From contig NZ_AP022606.1 in the NCBI RefSeq assembly GCF_010728725.1, forward strand, positions 4,464,001-4,528,000: a DNA stretch of 64,000 bases. Direction: 5' to 3'. The stretch is from Mycobacterium branderi (lineage in GTDB: Bacteria; Actinomycetota; Actinomycetes; Mycobacteriales; Mycobacteriaceae). Under the pieces are notes generated by a model. The model did no database searches. It worked only from the letters and a program-made list of their open reading frames with translations, and was not told the DNA's origin. This document shows, one piece after another, positions 9,769-20,810 of the stretch (positions are counted from its first letter, which is position 1; every line of letters starts with the position of its first letter). Both the position numbers and the translations under genes were made by a program.

Positions 9769-11025
9769 CTACCCACTGCCGCCGTGCAGAAAGGTGGCGA
9801 TTGCGTCCACGATACGACTGGCCATCAGCGTCTTCGACCCGTGCTGCAGCGCGGACTCGGTGCCATCGGAGGCCAGCAGCCAGCCGTCGTTGCTATCCAC
9901 CTCGAAGGCCTTGCCCTCCCCGACGGCGTTGACCACCAGCAGGTCGCAGCCCTTGCGGCGCAGCTTGGCCCGGGCATGGAAGAGCACGTCGCCGTTGGCG
10001 TCGCCGGTCTCGGCGGCGAACCCGACGATGGCGCTCATGTTCGGCAGCTGCCCGTCGGCGCGGGCGCGCACCGCGGCGGCCAGCACGTCGTCGTTGCGGA
10101 CCAGCTCGATCGTCGGGGGCGCCTCGGCACCCTTTTTGATCTTGGCGGTCGCAACCTGGGCCGGCCGGAAGTCGGCGACGGCGGCCGCCATCGCCAGTAC
10201 GTGGGCCTCGGGCGCGTGCTTGGACACCGCGTCGGCGAGCTGCTGGGCTGAGCTGACGTGCACGACGTCGACGCCGGCGGGGTCGATGAGGCCGGCAGTG
10301 TGCCCGGCGATCAGCGTCACCTCGGCGCCGCGCTGGGCGGCCACCCGCGCCAGCGCGTAACCCTGCTTGCCGGAACTGCGGTTGCCGATGAAGCGCACGG
10401 GGTCGATCGGCTCGCGGGTGCCGCCGGCGGTGACCAGCATCTTGCAGCCGGCCAGGTCATACGGCATGGCGTCGTGGCGCTCCAAGAGCAGCTGGGCGAA
10501 GGTGGTGATCTCCTCGGCCTCGGGTAGCCGACCGGCGCCGCTGTCCGCGCCAGTGAGCCGCCCAGACGCCGGTTCCAGCACCACCGCGCCGCGGCGGCGC
10601 AGCGTGGCGACGTTGTCCTGGGTGGCGGGGTGCAGCCACATCTCGGTGTGCATCGCGGGCGCGAACAGCACCGGACATCGCGCGGTGAGCAAGGTGGCGG
10701 TCAGCAGGTCGTCGGCCCGGCCGCTGACGGCCCGGGCCAGTAGGTCGGCGGTGGCGGGTGCGACGACGACCAGGTCGGCGCCCTGCCCGAGGGCGACGTG
10801 GGGCACCTCGGGGACGTCGTCGAAGACGCCGGTGTGGACGGGCTCGCCGGACAGCGCCTCGAACGTGGCGGCGCCGACGAAGCGCAGCGCCGATTCGGTG
10901 GGGATGACCCGGACCCGGTGGCCGGCCTCGGTGAGCTGGCGAACGACGGTCGCGGCCTTGTAGGCGGCGATGCCCCCGGAGACGCCGACGATGACTCTCT
11001 TCGCGATCCGATCGCGGGTGTCCAC
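9769..11025 (-). CDS. coaBC: bifunctional phosphopantothenoylcysteine synthetase/decarboxylase
   Basis: Coenzyme A pathway enzyme of 418 aa. The N-terminal CoaC flavoprotein domain (about 1-180) shows VGVSGGIAAYKA and the PAMHTEMW segment, the equivalent of the PxMNxxMW substrate motif with His in place of Asn. The C-terminal CoaB domain (about 190-410) shows VTAGGTREPIDPVRFIGN and ends in the nucleotide-binding FAAETGD and KGCDLLVVN regions. It joins cysteine to 4'-phosphopantothenate and then decarboxylates the product. It follows rpoZ by 19 nt in the same operon. Confidence 0.96.
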   Translation of the reverse strand: MDTRDRIAKRVIVGVSGGIAAYKAATVVRQLTEAGHRVRVIPTESALRFVGAATFEALSGEPVHTGVFDDVPEVPHVALGQGADLVVVAPATADLLARAVSGRADDLLTATLLTARCPVLFAPAMHTEMWLHPATQDNVATLRRRGAVVLEPASGRLTGADSGAGRLPEAEEITTFAQLLLERHDAMPYDLAGCKMLVTAGGTREPIDPVRFIGNRSSGKQGYALARVAAQRGAEVTLIAGHTAGLIDPAGVDVVHVSSAQQLADAVSKHAPEAHVLAMAAAVADFRPAQVATAKIKKGAEAPPTIELVRNDDVLAAAVRARADGQLPNMSAIVGFAAETGDANGDVLFHARAKLRRKGCDLLVVNAVGEGKAFEVDSNDGWLLASDGTESALQHGSKTLMASRIVDAIATFLHGGSG

Positions 11026-11044
11026 AGCGCGCCCGGCCTGCCCG

Positions 11045-12047
<1,003 letters not shown>

Positions 12048-12055
12048 CGACTCTC

Positions 12056-12373
12056 CTAGGAGAAGTCGAATTTTTCCAGCAGTGCCTTGCGCTGACGATC
12101 GCCGAGCCCACGCAGGCGGCGGGTCGGTGCGATTTCGAGCTCGGTCATGATTTCCTGCGCCTTGACCTTGCCAACCTTCGGCAGGGCCTCCAGCAGGGCA
12201 GAAACCTTCATCTTGCCCAAAACCTCGTCGGTCTCAGCGTCCTTGAGCACCTGCTTGAGGTTGGTGCCGCCACGCTTCAGCCGGTCTTTGAGTTCGGCGC
12301 GTGCTCGACGTGCGGCAGCAGCCTTCTCCAACGCGGCCGCGCGCTGCTCGTCGGTCAACTGGGGAAGGGCCAC
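12056..12373 (-). CDS. mihF: mycobacterial integration host factor
   Basis: Nucleoid-associated DNA-binding protein of 105 aa, essential in M. tuberculosis. The whole chain matches remembered mIHF, with an N-terminal basic helix ([20 protein letters not shown]) and a helix-two-turn-helix region near [16 protein letters not shown] and [15 protein letters not shown]. The start is GTG with GGAGGA 4 nt upstream. It is first in the operon with gmk, rpoZ and coaBC. The length equals the experimentally accepted short form rather than older, longer annotations. Confidence 0.95.
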   Translation of the reverse strand: MALPQLTDEQRAAALEKAAAARRARAELKDRLKRGGTNLKQVLKDAETDEVLGKMKVSALLEALPKVGKVKAQEIMTELEIAPTRRLRGLGDRQRKALLEKFDFS

Positions 12374-12435
12374 GATTCCTCCGTCTCATCGATCTTGATT
12401 TGTCTCAGCTGGGGTGGTCCCAGCCAGCGCAGACG

Positions 12436-12441
12436 ACCGTA
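12436..12441 (-). promoter_or_regulatory. -10 element for mihF operon
   Basis: TACGGT on the minus strand, with TTAGAT-like sequence about 17 nt further upstream, giving a leader of about 55 nt to the mihF GTG and its Shine-Dalgarno. This is the only convincing promoter between the intergenic hairpin and mihF. Confidence 0.4.
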
Positions 12442-12635
12442 CCCACGCTGTCTGACGAAATCTAACCCGCCCCCCTGCTTCTAGCCACAAAGCCGCAGCG
12501 TGCGGCGCTGTCAGACGGCACGGCGGCGTCGTCGAGCGCGCTCCGGCCCAGCGCTCTGTCACCGGGTGTCGTCGCCCGGCACCGGCCTGGAACATGCTGC
12601 CTACCAGGCCTTTTGGGGTCCGATCGGGAGGCGTG

Positions 12636-12668
12636 GCGTGGCTCGTCGCCGCTCGCGACGAGCCACGC
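12636..12668. repeat. perfect 14-bp inverted repeat in long intergenic region
   Basis: Arms 12636-12649 and 12655-12668 are exact reverse complements with a 5-nt loop. They sit in the 497-bp gene-free stretch 12374-12870 between divergent mihF and the HTH/Mop gene. No transcript converges here, so it is not an obvious terminator; it could be a protein-binding site or part of a small RNA. Confidence 0.6.
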
Positions 12669-12711
12669 TGAGGCTCCGACATGGCGAAATGAGGCCAATT
12701 GCGCATGTCAC

Positions 12712-12763
12712 GGCGTGTCGGGCGTGTCGCGCCGGGCGTCGCTCATGGTGCGACATGTGTCGC
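12712..12763. promoter_or_regulatory. cluster of TGTCG/CGACA half-sites
   Basis: GGCGTGTCG occurs twice head-to-tail (12712-12720, 12721-12729), and GCGACA-TG-TGTCGC (12750-12763) is an inverted pair of the same half-site. It lies about 110 bp upstream of the HTH/Mop gene. It looks like an operator cluster, but the protein is unknown. The rest of 12374-12870 contains no supportable gene. Confidence 0.3.
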
Positions 12764-12858
12764 CAACCGCCGGAACTGCTCAACGACGCTGCGTAGTAGC
12801 GGTTCGAGAGGGTCGAAAATCGCCGCCGAGGTGCCCATCCTCGGCTGCCGCGCCACCG

Positions 12859-12864
12859 TACGAT
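12859..12864 (+). promoter_or_regulatory. -10 element of leaderless HTH/Mop gene
   Basis: TACGAT ends 6 nt before the ATG at 12871, and no Shine-Dalgarno is present. This layout selects 12871 as the start over the longer upstream reading frame. Confidence 0.45.
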
Positions 12865-12870
12865 CGGCTG

Positions 12871-13290
12871 ATGGCCATGATGCGGATCCGCGAGGCGGCC
12901 GAGCTGCTCGGGGTCAGCGACGACACCGTGCGGCGGTGGATCGACCAGGGCGCCTTGCCGGTCAGCCAGGACAAGTCCGGCCGCAAGGTGATCGCCGGCG
13001 ACGCCCTTGCCGAATTTGCTCGCACCAATGCGCCCTCGCTGCCGCCGAATCCGCTCGGCGTCGGCAGCTCGGCCCGCAACCGATTTGTCGGGCTGGTCAC
13101 CAAGCTGGTCACCGACAAGGTGATGACCCAGGTAGAGATGCAATGCGGTCCGTTCACGGTGGTCTCACTGATGAGCACCGAGGCCGCGCGCGAACTCAAG
13201 CTCGAGCCCGGCAGCGTCGCCGTGGCGGTTGTGAAAGCCACGACGGTCATCGTCGAGACGCCCGAGGACGGCACCCGCAGCGCCGGATAA
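12871..13290 (+). CDS. excisionase-type HTH plus Mop (molybdopterin-binding) domain protein
   Basis: Protein of 139 aa. Residues about 4-52 form a MerR/excisionase-type HTH (IREAAELLGVSDDTVRRWID, then GRKVIAGDALAEF). Residues about 68-134 form a Mop/TOBE oxyanion-binding domain, starting with the diagnostic SARNRFVG and ending KATTVIVETP. Mop domains bind molybdate or tungstate, so this is probably a one-component molybdate-responsive regulator; the target is unknown. It stands alone, rightward, between mihF and the secreted protein. M. tuberculosis has a PE/PPE pair in this interval instead. Confidence 0.8.
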   Translation: MAMMRIREAAELLGVSDDTVRRWIDQGALPVSQDKSGRKVIAGDALAEFARTNAPSLPPNPLGVGSSARNRFVGLVTKLVTDKVMTQVEMQCGPFTVVSLMSTEAARELKLEPGSVAVAVVKATTVIVETPEDGTRSAG

Positions 13291-13445
13291 CCGCGTTGGC
13301 AGCGAAATCACAACTAGCCCTACGCAATCCCCATAGTTGTTGCCAGGACGTTTACACCGTCGGCTCAGCCTTTCAGAGGCTTTGGCGCATAACGTCGTTC
13401 GCGTAGGACAAAGCGCCACAGAAATGAGAAAGGGGACTCGATCTT

Positions 13446-13709
13446 ATGGACGCGAGACGCATGCTGTGCGCCACGTCGATTGCGGCGGGCATCGGACTGG
13501 CCGGGCTTTTCGGTAGCGGGATCGCGACGGCGAATGCCGCTCCGGCACCGGGTAATTCGCCGGTGCCCACCGCTAAGGGTGCACCTACGCCGGCGCCTGA
13601 CCCCAGCATCAAGCTCGACCATCACGATCGCAAGAAGGTTCTCAAGCAGGACAAGAAGGAGCTCAAGCACCACCCGGCGCAGGTCACACCTACGTCAGGC
13701 CACAGCTGA
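13446..13709 (+). CDS. small secreted His/Lys-rich protein
   Basis: Unrecognised protein of 87 aa. A Sec signal peptide is clear: MDARRM, a hydrophobic core to about residue 25, then a likely cleavage at ANA-AP. The mature part of about 56 aa has a Pro/Ala-rich half followed by a charged half with HH twice and several Lys/Asp pairs (DHHDRKKVLKQDKKEL), predicted to be helical. GAAAGGGG 10 nt upstream is a good Shine-Dalgarno. There is no cysteine. A role in the cell wall or in metal binding is possible but unproven. Confidence 0.7.
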   Translation: MDARRMLCATSIAAGIGLAGLFGSGIATANAAPAPGNSPVPTAKGAPTPAPDPSIKLDHHDRKKVLKQDKKELKHHPAQVTPTSGHS

Positions 13710-13716
13710 CAGCATT

Positions 13717-14547
13717 TCAGGAGCGGCGGGCCACCAAGGCGTGGCCCGCCGCCTCGCGCATTCGCTCCGCCGCGGCACGCAGCGCGGCGACGTCGGGTCC
13801 GGCCCGCAAGACCTCGCGTGAGACGGCGGGCAGCAGCTGGTGGGATTGCGCTCCCCCGAACCCCTTCAGCGCCGACATTCGGCCGCCCTGTGCGCCGATC
13901 CCGGGCACCAGCACCGGACCGTTCAGGCCGGAGAGATCGGGGACATGGGCCAACGTGGCACCGACGACGACGCCCACCGAGCCGGGTTGTCGCGTCCGGT
14001 TCCAGTCGGCGACGTCGTCGACCACGGCTTGGGCGACGCTGCGCCGGCCGCTGGTCGCGCCCTGTATGGCCACACCTTCGGGGTTGGAGGTCGCTGCCAG
14101 CACGAACACCCCTCGCCCCCGGGCAGCCGCGGTGTCGAGCAGGGGCTGCAGCGAGCCGAAGCCCAGATACGGTGAGGCCGTGACGGCGTCGGCGGCCAAC
14201 GGCGAATCACCAACCCAGGCTTGGGCATAGGCCGCCATCGTCGAACCGATGTCGCCGCGCTTGGCATCGGCCAGCACCACCACACCGGCGTCGCGCAGGG
14301 CGGCGATGGTGCGCTCCAGTACCGCGAACCCGGCGGCGCCGTACGCCTCGAAGAACGCCACCTGCGGTTTGACGGCGGCGAAGCCGCTGTACGCCGCCAC
14401 GCAGGTGTCACAAAATGCGGCCAGGCCGTCCGGACTTTCGGGTAAGTCCCACGCGCGCAACAACTCCGGGTGCGGGTCGATGCCCAGGCACAGTGGTCCC
14501 CGGTCCGACATCGCGTCGGCCAGCCGGGCGCCGAACCCCGGCATCAC
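13717..14547 (-). CDS. pyrF: orotidine-5'-phosphate decarboxylase (type 2)
   Basis: Final de novo UMP step, orotidine monophosphate to UMP; 276 aa, TIM barrel. The type-2 catalytic signature [14 protein letters not shown] is present with its Lys, along with [11 protein letters not shown] at the N-terminus and [11 protein letters not shown] near the phosphate site. The start is the GTG at 14547, which shares one base with the carB stop, or the adjacent ATG at 14544. It is the last gene of the pyr operon. In M. tuberculosis PE15/PPE20 follow; here the 3' end meets the secreted-protein gene. Confidence 0.95.
   Translation of the reverse strand: MMPGFGARLADAMSDRGPLCLGIDPHPELLRAWDLPESPDGLAAFCDTCVAAYSGFAAVKPQVAFFEAYGAAGFAVLERTIAALRDAGVVVLADAKRGDIGSTMAAYAQAWVGDSPLAADAVTASPYLGFGSLQPLLDTAAARGRGVFVLAATSNPEGVAIQGATSGRRSVAQAVVDDVADWNRTRQPGSVGVVVGATLAHVPDLSGLNGPVLVPGIGAQGGRMSALKGFGGAQSHQLLPAVSREVLRAGPDVAALRAAAERMREAAGHALVARRS
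13724..13751. terminator. hairpin at convergent 3' ends
   Basis: Perfect 11-bp stem (13724-13734 and 13741-13751, loop CAAGGC) just after the secreted-protein stop and within the last codons of the convergent pyrF. It probably terminates the rightward transcript and perhaps also pyrF from the other side. There is no T-run. Confidence 0.6.
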
Positions 14548-17500
14548 TAGTGGCCGCCGTTGCCCAGCGCGCTGTGCAGTTCCTGCAACGAGCGCACTCC
14601 GATGACACCCCGAATCCCGGCTTCGATGCCCTGCACAGCGGCCGAGGCGCCCTGGACAGTCGTCACGCAGGGAATGTTCATTGCGACTGCGGCCGAACGG
14701 ATCTCGTAGCCGTCGATGCGCGGTCCGGAGTTGCCGTAGGGCGTGTTGATCACCATGTCGACCTCGCCGGCGCGGATCACATCCACTGCCGACATCTGCG
14801 GACGGCCCGGTCGGGGCTCTTCGAAATGTTTGCGGACCACGTCGCAGGGAATACCGTTGCGCCGCAGCATTTCCGCTGTCCCCTCGGTGGCCAGGACCCG
14901 AAACCCCAAGTCGGCCAGACGCTTGACCGGGAAAACCAGCGATCGCTTGTCCCGGTTGGCCACCGACACGAACACGGTGCCCTGTGCCGGCAGCGATCCG
15001 TATGCGGCGGTCTGGCTCTTGGCGAAAGCACTGCCGAAGTCACGGTCGATGCCCATCACCTCGCCGGTGGATTTCATCTCCGGGCCCAGTAGCGAGTCGA
15101 TACCCGCGCCGTCGACGGTGCGGAACCGGTGGAACGGCAACACGGCTTCCTTGACCGCGATGGGCGCATCTGGTGCGGCGCTGGCGCCGTCGCCCGCCGC
15201 GGCCAATATCCCTTCCTCACGCAGCTGAGAGATGTTGGCGCCCAACATGATCCGGGCGCACGCCTTGGCCAGCGGTATCGCGGTGGCTTTGGAGACGAAC
15301 GGCACGGTGCGGCTCGCGCGCGGGTTGGCCTCCAGCACGTAGAGCACGTCGTCTTTCAGCGCGAACTGCACGTTGAGCAGCCCCACCACCCCGATGCCGT
15401 GGGCAATGGCCTCGGTCGCGCGCCGCACATTGTCGATGTCGGTGCGGCCCAGCGTCACCGGCGGCAGCGCGCACGCCGAGTCGCCGGAGTGGATCCCGGC
15501 CTCCTCGATGTGCTCCATGATCCCGCCGATGTAGACCTCGGCGCCGTCGCAGAGTGCGTCGACGTCGATCTCGATGGCGTCCTCGAGGAAGCGGTCGACG
15601 AGCACGGGGTGCTCGGGCGACAGTTCGGTGGCGCGGGTGATGTAGCCGCGCAGCGTTTCCTCGTCGTAGACGATCTCCATGCCCCGGCCGCCCAGCACAT
15701 AGGACGGCCGCACCAGAACCGGGTAGCCGATATCCGCGGCGATCCGCTGGGCCTGTTCGAACGTCGTCGCAGTGCCGTACTTTGGCGCCGGCAGGCCGGC
15801 GGCCGTCAGCACGTCGCCGAACGCGCCCCGGTCCTCGGCCAAATCGATGGCTTCCGGCGGCGTTCCGACGATCGGCACCCCGGCGTCGGCCAGCCGTTGC
15901 GCCAGACCGAGCGGGGTTTGCCCGCCCAACTGCACGATGACGCCGACGACGCCTGGTCCCCCGGCCCCCGACTGGGATTCGGCGTAGAACACCTCGAGGA
16001 CATCCTCGAAGGTCAGCGGCTCGAAATACAGCCGGTCGGCAGTGTCGTAGTCGGTGGACACCGTCTCCGGGTTGCAGTTGACCATCACGGTCTCAAAGCC
16101 GGCCTGGCTCAACGTGGTTGCCGCATGCACGCAGCTGTAGTCGAATTCGATGCCCTGGCCGATCCGGTTGGGTCCGGAGCCGAGGATCAGCACCTTGGGT
16201 TTCTCGGGCTGCGGCGCCACCTCGGTCTCGGCGGCCGGGTCGAGCTCGTAGCTGCTGTAGTGGTACGGGGTCTTGGCCTCGAACTCGGCGGCGCAGGTGT
16301 CGACGGTCTTGTACACCGGGTGGATGCCGAGCCGTCCGCGCAGCGAGCGTACGCCGTTCTCGCCGGCCAGTTCTGGCCTCAATGCAGCGATCTGGCGGTC
16401 CGAGAGCCCGCTGTATTTGGCGCGCCGCAGCAGATCCGCATCGAGCACCGCGGCGTCGACCAGCTCGCGGCGCAGCGTGACCAGTTCGGCGATCTGCGCG
16501 ACGAACCACGGGTCGACGCCGGAGGCCTCCGCGACCTGCTCGACCGTGGCGCCTTGGCGCAACGCCAATTCGATGTCGTAGAGCCGGCCTTCGGTCGGTG
16601 TGCGCAGGCGTTCCAGGGTGTCTTGAGGGCCGCCTTGTGGATCCGGTGCGGTCCAGAACCCGGCACGGCTGGTTTCCAGCGACCGCATCACCTTGCCGAG
16701 CGCCTCGACGAAGTTGCGGCCCAACGACATTGCCTCGCCGACGGATTTCATCGTGGTGGTCAGCGTCGGGTCGGCCCCGACGAATTTCTCGAACGCGAAC
16801 CGTGGCGCCTTGACCACGACGTAGTCCAGGGTGGGTTCGAAGCAGGCCGGGGTTTCCTTGGTGATGTCGTTGAGAATCTCGTCGAGGGTGTAGCCGATGG
16901 CCAGCTTTGCGGCGATCTTGGCGATCGGGAAGCCGGTGGCCTTCGACGCCAGTGCGCTCGATCGTGACACCCGCGGGTTCATCTCGATGACGATCAGCCG
17001 GCCGTCGCGCGGGTTGACCGCGAATTGGATGTTGCAGCCGCCGGTGTCGACGCCGACTTCCCGCAAGATCGCGATGCCCAGGTCTCGCATCCGCTGGTAT
17101 TCCCGGTCGGTCAGCGTCATGGCAGGTGCGACGGTCACCGAGTCGCCGGTATGCACGCCCATCGGGTCGACGTTCTCGATCGAGCACACCACGACGACGT
17201 TGTCGTGGCCGTCGCGCATCAGCTCGAGCTCGAATTCTTTCCAGCCGTAGATGGATTCCTCGATCAGAACGTTGGCGCTCGGCGAGGCGGCCAGCCCGGC
17301 GCCGGCCATCCGCTCCACCTCGTCGGCGCTGTGCGCCATGCCCGAGCCGAGACCGCCCATCGTGAAGCTCGGCCGCACCACGACGGGCAGACCGAGTTCG
17401 GCGACCGTTTCGCGGACCTCGTCCATCGTGAAACAGACTCGGCTGCGGGCGGATTCGCCGCCGACCTTGGCGACGATGTCCTTGAAGCGCTGGCGGTCCT

Positions 17501-17894
17501 CGCCGCGCTGGATGGCGTCGAAGTCGGCGCCGATCAGCTCGACGTCGTAGCGCTCCAGCACGCCGTTCTCATACAGCGCGACCGCGGTGTTCAGGGCTGT
17601 CTGCCCGCCCAGGGTGGCCAGCAGTGCGTCGATCTTGTTCCCGCGCTCGGCCTGTTGGGCGATCACCCGTTCGACGAAGGCCGGGGTGATCGGTTCGACG
17701 TAGGTGTGGTCGGCATACTCGGGGTCGGTCATGATCGTGGCCGGGTTGGAGTTGACCAGGCTGACCTGTAGGCCCTCGGCTTTGAGCACCCGGCAGGCCT
17801 GGGTGCCTGAGTAGTCGAATTCGCAGGCTTGCCCGATGACGATCGGCCCGGATCCGATCACCAGAACGTGGTTGATGTCTGTGCGCCGCGGCAT
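14547..17894 (-). CDS. carB: carbamoyl-phosphate synthase large subunit
   Basis: Synthesises carbamoyl phosphate from ammonia, bicarbonate and two ATP, for pyrimidines and arginine; 1115 aa. Two homologous ATP-grasp halves are seen, the first starting at [17 protein letters not shown] and the second at [19 protein letters not shown]-terminal MGS-type allosteric domain (about 960-1100) contains VNTPYGN. The start overlaps the carA stop as TGATG, so translation is coupled. It carries an actinobacterial Asp/Gly-rich insertion between the halves. Confidence 0.98.
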   Translation of the reverse strand: MPRRTDINHVLVIGSGPIVIGQACEFDYSGTQACRVLKAEGLQVSLVNSNPATIMTDPEYADHTYVEPITPAFVERVIAQQAERGNKIDALLATLGGQTALNTAVALYENGVLERYDVELIGADFDAIQRGEDRQRFKDIVAKVGGESARSRVCFTMDEVRETVAELGLPVVVRPSFTMGGLGSGMAHSADEVERMAGAGLAASPSANVLIEESIYGWKEFELELMRDGHDNVVVVCSIENVDPMGVHTGDSVTVAPAMTLTDREYQRMRDLGIAILREVGVDTGGCNIQFAVNPRDGRLIVIEMNPRVSRSSALASKATGFPIAKIAAKLAIGYTLDEILNDITKETPACFEPTLDYVVVKAPRFAFEKFVGADPTLTTTMKSVGEAMSLGRNFVEALGKVMRSLETSRAGFWTAPDPQGGPQDTLERLRTPTEGRLYDIELALRQGATVEQVAEASGVDPWFVAQIAELVTLRRELVDAAVLDADLLRRAKYSGLSDRQIAALRPELAGENGVRSLRGRLGIHPVYKTVDTCAAEFEAKTPYHYSSYELDPAAETEVAPQPEKPKVLILGSGPNRIGQGIEFDYSCVHAATTLSQAGFETVMVNCNPETVSTDYDTADRLYFEPLTFEDVLEVFYAESQSGAGGPGVVGVIVQLGGQTPLGLAQRLADAGVPIVGTPPEAIDLAEDRGAFGDVLTAAGLPAPKYGTATTFEQAQRIAADIGYPVLVRPSYVLGGRGMEIVYDEETLRGYITRATELSPEHPVLVDRFLEDAIEIDVDALCDGAEVYIGGIMEHIEEAGIHSGDSACALPPVTLGRTDIDNVRRATEAIAHGIGVVGLLNVQFALKDDVLYVLEANPRASRTVPFVSKATAIPLAKACARIMLGANISQLREEGILAAAGDGASAAPDAPIAVKEAVLPFHRFRTVDGAGIDSLLGPEMKSTGEVMGIDRDFGSAFAKSQTAAYGSLPAQGTVFVSVANRDKRSLVFPVKRLADLGFRVLATEGTAEMLRRNGIPCDVVRKHFEEPRPGRPQMSAVDVIRAGEVDMVINTPYGNSGPRIDGYEIRSAAVAMNIPCVTTVQGASAAVQGIEAGIRGVIGVRSLQELHSALGNGGH

Positions 17895-19021
17895 CAGCGC
17901 CCCTCCCCTCGGGCGCCCATCAGGTCGACGAACTGGTCGAACAGGTACTCCGCGTCGTGCGGGCCGGCGGCGGCCTCCGGATGGTACTGCACCGAAAACG
18001 CTTGTCCGCTGACGAGTTTCACACCTTCGACGACGCCGTCGTTAGCGCAGGTGTGGCTGACCACCGCCGGGCCGAACGGCGTGTCGAACCGCTGCCCGGC
18101 TTCGCCTTCGAGCGCAAAGCCGTGGTTTTGCGCCGTGATGGCGACCCGCCCGGTGGCGTGGTCCATCACCGGGATGTTGATGCCGCGGTGGCCGAACACC
18201 ATCTTGTAGGTCGACAAGCCCAGTGCCCGGCCCAGGATCTGGTTGCCGAAACAGATGCCGAACAACGGGATTTCGGCGTCTAGCACCTGGCGGGTCACGG
18301 CGACGATGTGGTCGGCGGTGGCGGGGTCGCCGGGGCCGTTGGACAAGAACACGCCGTGCGGCTTGAGCTCGGCGATCTGCTCGAAGGTTGCCGACGATGG
18401 CAGCACGTGGCTGCGGATTCCGCGGCGGGCGAAATTGCGCGGGGTGTTGGTCTTGATCCCGAGATCGAGTGCGGCGACGGTAAACCGATGCGGCCCTTCA
18501 GGTTCGACCACATAACTGCCCGGGGTGCTGACCTGGCCGGCCAGATCGGCGCCCAGCATCGGCTGTTGGGCCCGCACCCGCTCCAGTAGCTGCTCAGGCT
18601 CGGCCAGCGCTGCGCCGGAAAAGATTCCGGCCTTCATCGAGCCGAAGTTGCGGATGTGGCGGACCACCGCGCGGGTGTCGATGCCGGCGACTCCGACAAC
18701 GTTCTGGCGGACCAGCTCGTCTTCCAGCGTCGTGGTAGCCCGCCAGTTCGACGGTCGCGGAGAGGGATCGCGGACGGCGTAGCCGGCCACCCAGATCTTG
18801 TCGCCGCGGCTCTCGCCGTCTTCGGTGTTCCAGCCGGTGTTGCCGATCTGCGGCGCGGTGGCGATCACGATCTGGCGGTGGTAGCTGGGATCGGTCAGCG
18901 TCTCCTGGTAGCCGGACATGCCGGTGGAAAACACCGCCTCGCCCAGCGTCTCACCGATCGCGCCGAACGGCTTGCCGGAAAACACCCGGCCGTCCTCGAG
19001 GACCAGTACGGCCTTGTCCAT
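17894..19021 (-). CDS. carA: carbamoyl-phosphate synthase small (glutaminase) subunit
   Basis: Glutamine amidotransferase subunit, 375 aa, delivering ammonia to CarB. The N-terminal CPSase domain begins [17 protein letters not shown]. The class-I GATase domain has the nucleophile in [18 protein letters not shown] and the His/Glu pair in [12 protein letters not shown]. The ATG at 19021 overlaps the upstream gene as TGATG; a longer in-frame extension upstream is rejected because it is the shadow of that gene. Confidence 0.97.
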   Translation of the reverse strand: MDKAVLVLEDGRVFSGKPFGAIGETLGEAVFSTGMSGYQETLTDPSYHRQIVIATAPQIGNTGWNTEDGESRGDKIWVAGYAVRDPSPRPSNWRATTTLEDELVRQNVVGVAGIDTRAVVRHIRNFGSMKAGIFSGAALAEPEQLLERVRAQQPMLGADLAGQVSTPGSYVVEPEGPHRFTVAALDLGIKTNTPRNFARRGIRSHVLPSSATFEQIAELKPHGVFLSNGPGDPATADHIVAVTRQVLDAEIPLFGICFGNQILGRALGLSTYKMVFGHRGINIPVMDHATGRVAITAQNHGFALEGEAGQRFDTPFGPAVVSHTCANDGVVEGVKLVSGQAFSVQYHPEAAAGPHDAEYLFDQFVDLMGARGEGR

Positions 19022-19521
19022 CAGCCGGCCTCCGACAGCCAGCGGGCATACTCGTCGCGGTTGTCGCCGCGGAAGCCCGTGTCGATCTCGGCCCCCGACG
19101 GCAACCGCCACCGGATCGCCAGAATGCCCGGGTGCGTCATGGCTTTACCCAGCATGCCGCGCTCGGTGCGGATGGCCGTGATCGACTCCTGCGGAATCCA
19201 GATCGGCCGGGCGCCGCTGCGCTGCACCATGATTCCCTCCGGATAGCGGGTCAGCACCGCCTTCGTGCGATAGCCCAAGTCGCCGACGGCAACCCGGTCG
19301 TGCCAGCTGGGCACCAGCGTGCAGCCGACATACATGCCGCGGGTGGGTGCGACGATCGGCGCGCCGACGGTGTCGGGCACCGCCGGCAGCGTGCCGACCA
19401 GCGAAGCCTGCCGCTCGGCGCGGTGCCGCCAGCCGCGCATCATCAGCTGGATCACGAACGCGATCACCACCGCCAACACCGCGGCGAAGATCAGCGACGC
19501 GACCAGCGTTCCGGAATTCAT
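19021..19521 (-). CDS. Rv1382-like membrane-anchored protein in pyr operon
   Basis: Protein of 166 aa with one N-terminal transmembrane segment (about 6-28) and a soluble domain that looks PH-like (about 55-160, with [18 protein letters not shown] and [20 protein letters not shown]). It occupies the position of Rv1382 between pyrC and carA in mycobacteria and overlaps both, so it is expressed with the pathway. Its function is unknown; a role in anchoring or regulating pyrimidine enzymes would be speculation. Confidence 0.8.
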   Translation of the reverse strand: MNSGTLVASLIFAAVLAVVIAFVIQLMMRGWRHRAERQASLVGTLPAVPDTVGAPIVAPTRGMYVGCTLVPSWHDRVAVGDLGYRTKAVLTRYPEGIMVQRSGARPIWIPQESITAIRTERGMLGKAMTHPGILAIRWRLPSGAEIDTGFRGDNRDEYARWLSEAG

Positions 19522-20810
19522 GCCGGACTCTTTCCGTCGCGCGCTGTGAGCTTGCCGCGCAACAGCGTTGCGGTCACGGTGGCCGGCAGCGTCATCGACT
19601 CGTAGGGCGTGTTAGCCGACCGGCTGGCCAGTTCCGCTCCGGCCACAGTCCAGGTGGCGTCGGGATCGACTACGGTCAGGTTGGCCGGCTCGCCGACCTC
19701 CAACGGCCGGCCCTGATCGGGCAGCCGCGCGATGCGGGCGGGGTTCTCGCTCATCACCCTGGCCACGTCCCGCCAGGTCAACAGACCCGGCTGCACCATC
19801 GCCTGCACCACCACCGACAGCGCGGTCTGCAACCCGAGCATCCCGGGCAGCGCCGCGGCGAACTCGACGCATTTCTCGTGCTCGGCGTGCGGAGCATGGT
19901 CGGTGGCCACACAGTCGATTACCCCGTCGGCAAGTGCTTGACGCAGCGCGACGGCGTCGGCGGATTCCCGCAGCGGCGGGTTGACCCGGTTGGTTCCGTC
20001 ATAGCTGGCCAGCCTGCCGTCGTCGAGCAGCAGATGATGGGGGGTGACCTCAGCGGTGATCGAAATCCCTTGCTGTTTAGCCCATTTCAGGATCTCGACG
20101 GTGCCTGCGGTGGAGGCATGGCAGATGTGGACCCGGGCGCCGGCGTCGCGGGCCAGCAACGCGTCGCGGGCCACGATCGACTCCTCGGCCGCCCGCGGCC
20201 AGCCCCCCAGGCCAAGCCGCGCGGCGTTGGGCCCTTCGTGGGCGACCGCGCCGACGGTCAGCCGCGGCTCCTCGGCATGCTGGGCGATCAGCGCCCCCAG
20301 GCCGGTGGCGTATTCCAGCGCGCGGCGCATCACCAGCGGATCGTGCACACACTTGCCGTCGTCGGAGAACATCCGGACTTGCGCCGCTCCGGCGGCCATC
20401 ATGCCCATCTCGGTGAGCTCGGTCCCGGCCAGCCCGACGGTGACGGCGCCGACCGGGTGCACGTCGACCAGGCCGACCTGCTGCCCGCGCTGCCACACGT
20501 GGTCGGTGACCACCGGGGAATCGGCGACAGGGTTGGTGTTGGCCATCGCGAACACGGCGGTGTAGCCGCCCAAAGCGGCTGCGGCCGAACCGGTTTCGAT
20601 GTCTTCGGCGTATTCACGACCGGGTTCGCGCAGGTGGGTGTGCAGGTCGACCAGGCCGGGCAGCAGCACCTGCCCGGTGGCGTCGATGACGTCGGCGTCC
20701 TCGGGAATCGAAACCCTGGCGGCAATCTCGGTGATTTGCCCGTCGTCGACCAGCACGTCGACCCGGTCCCCCTCGCCGTACAGCCGCACCCCGCGGATCA
20801 ACACCGTCAT
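19518..20810 (-). CDS. pyrC: dihydroorotase
   Basis: Class I zinc dihydroorotase of 430 aa that cyclises carbamoyl aspartate. Metal ligands His57 and His59 are in [10 protein letters not shown], further ligands are in AEVTPHHL, and the catalytic Asp is in CVATDHAPH. The ATG at 20810 overlaps the pyrB stop by 4 nt (ATGA). A much longer upstream reading frame in the same phase lies over pyrB and is rejected. The stop overlaps the start of the Rv1382-like gene. Confidence 0.97.
   Translation of the reverse strand: MTVLIRGVRLYGEGDRVDVLVDDGQITEIAARVSIPEDADVIDATGQVLLPGLVDLHTHLREPGREYAEDIETGSAAAALGGYTAVFAMANTNPVADSPVVTDHVWQRGQQVGLVDVHPVGAVTVGLAGTELTEMGMMAAGAAQVRMFSDDGKCVHDPLVMRRALEYATGLGALIAQHAEEPRLTVGAVAHEGPNAARLGLGGWPRAAEESIVARDALLARDAGARVHICHASTAGTVEILKWAKQQGISITAEVTPHHLLLDDGRLASYDGTNRVNPPLRESADAVALRQALADGVIDCVATDHAPHAEHEKCVEFAAALPGMLGLQTALSVVVQAMVQPGLLTWRDVARVMSENPARIARLPDQGRPLEVGEPANLTVVDPDATWTVAGAELASRSANTPYESMTLPATVTATLLRGKLTARDGKSPA

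Noticed and set aside
15129..16967. 612-codon open frame antisense to carB
   Set aside because: Complete overlap with well-conserved carB and no recognisable protein features.
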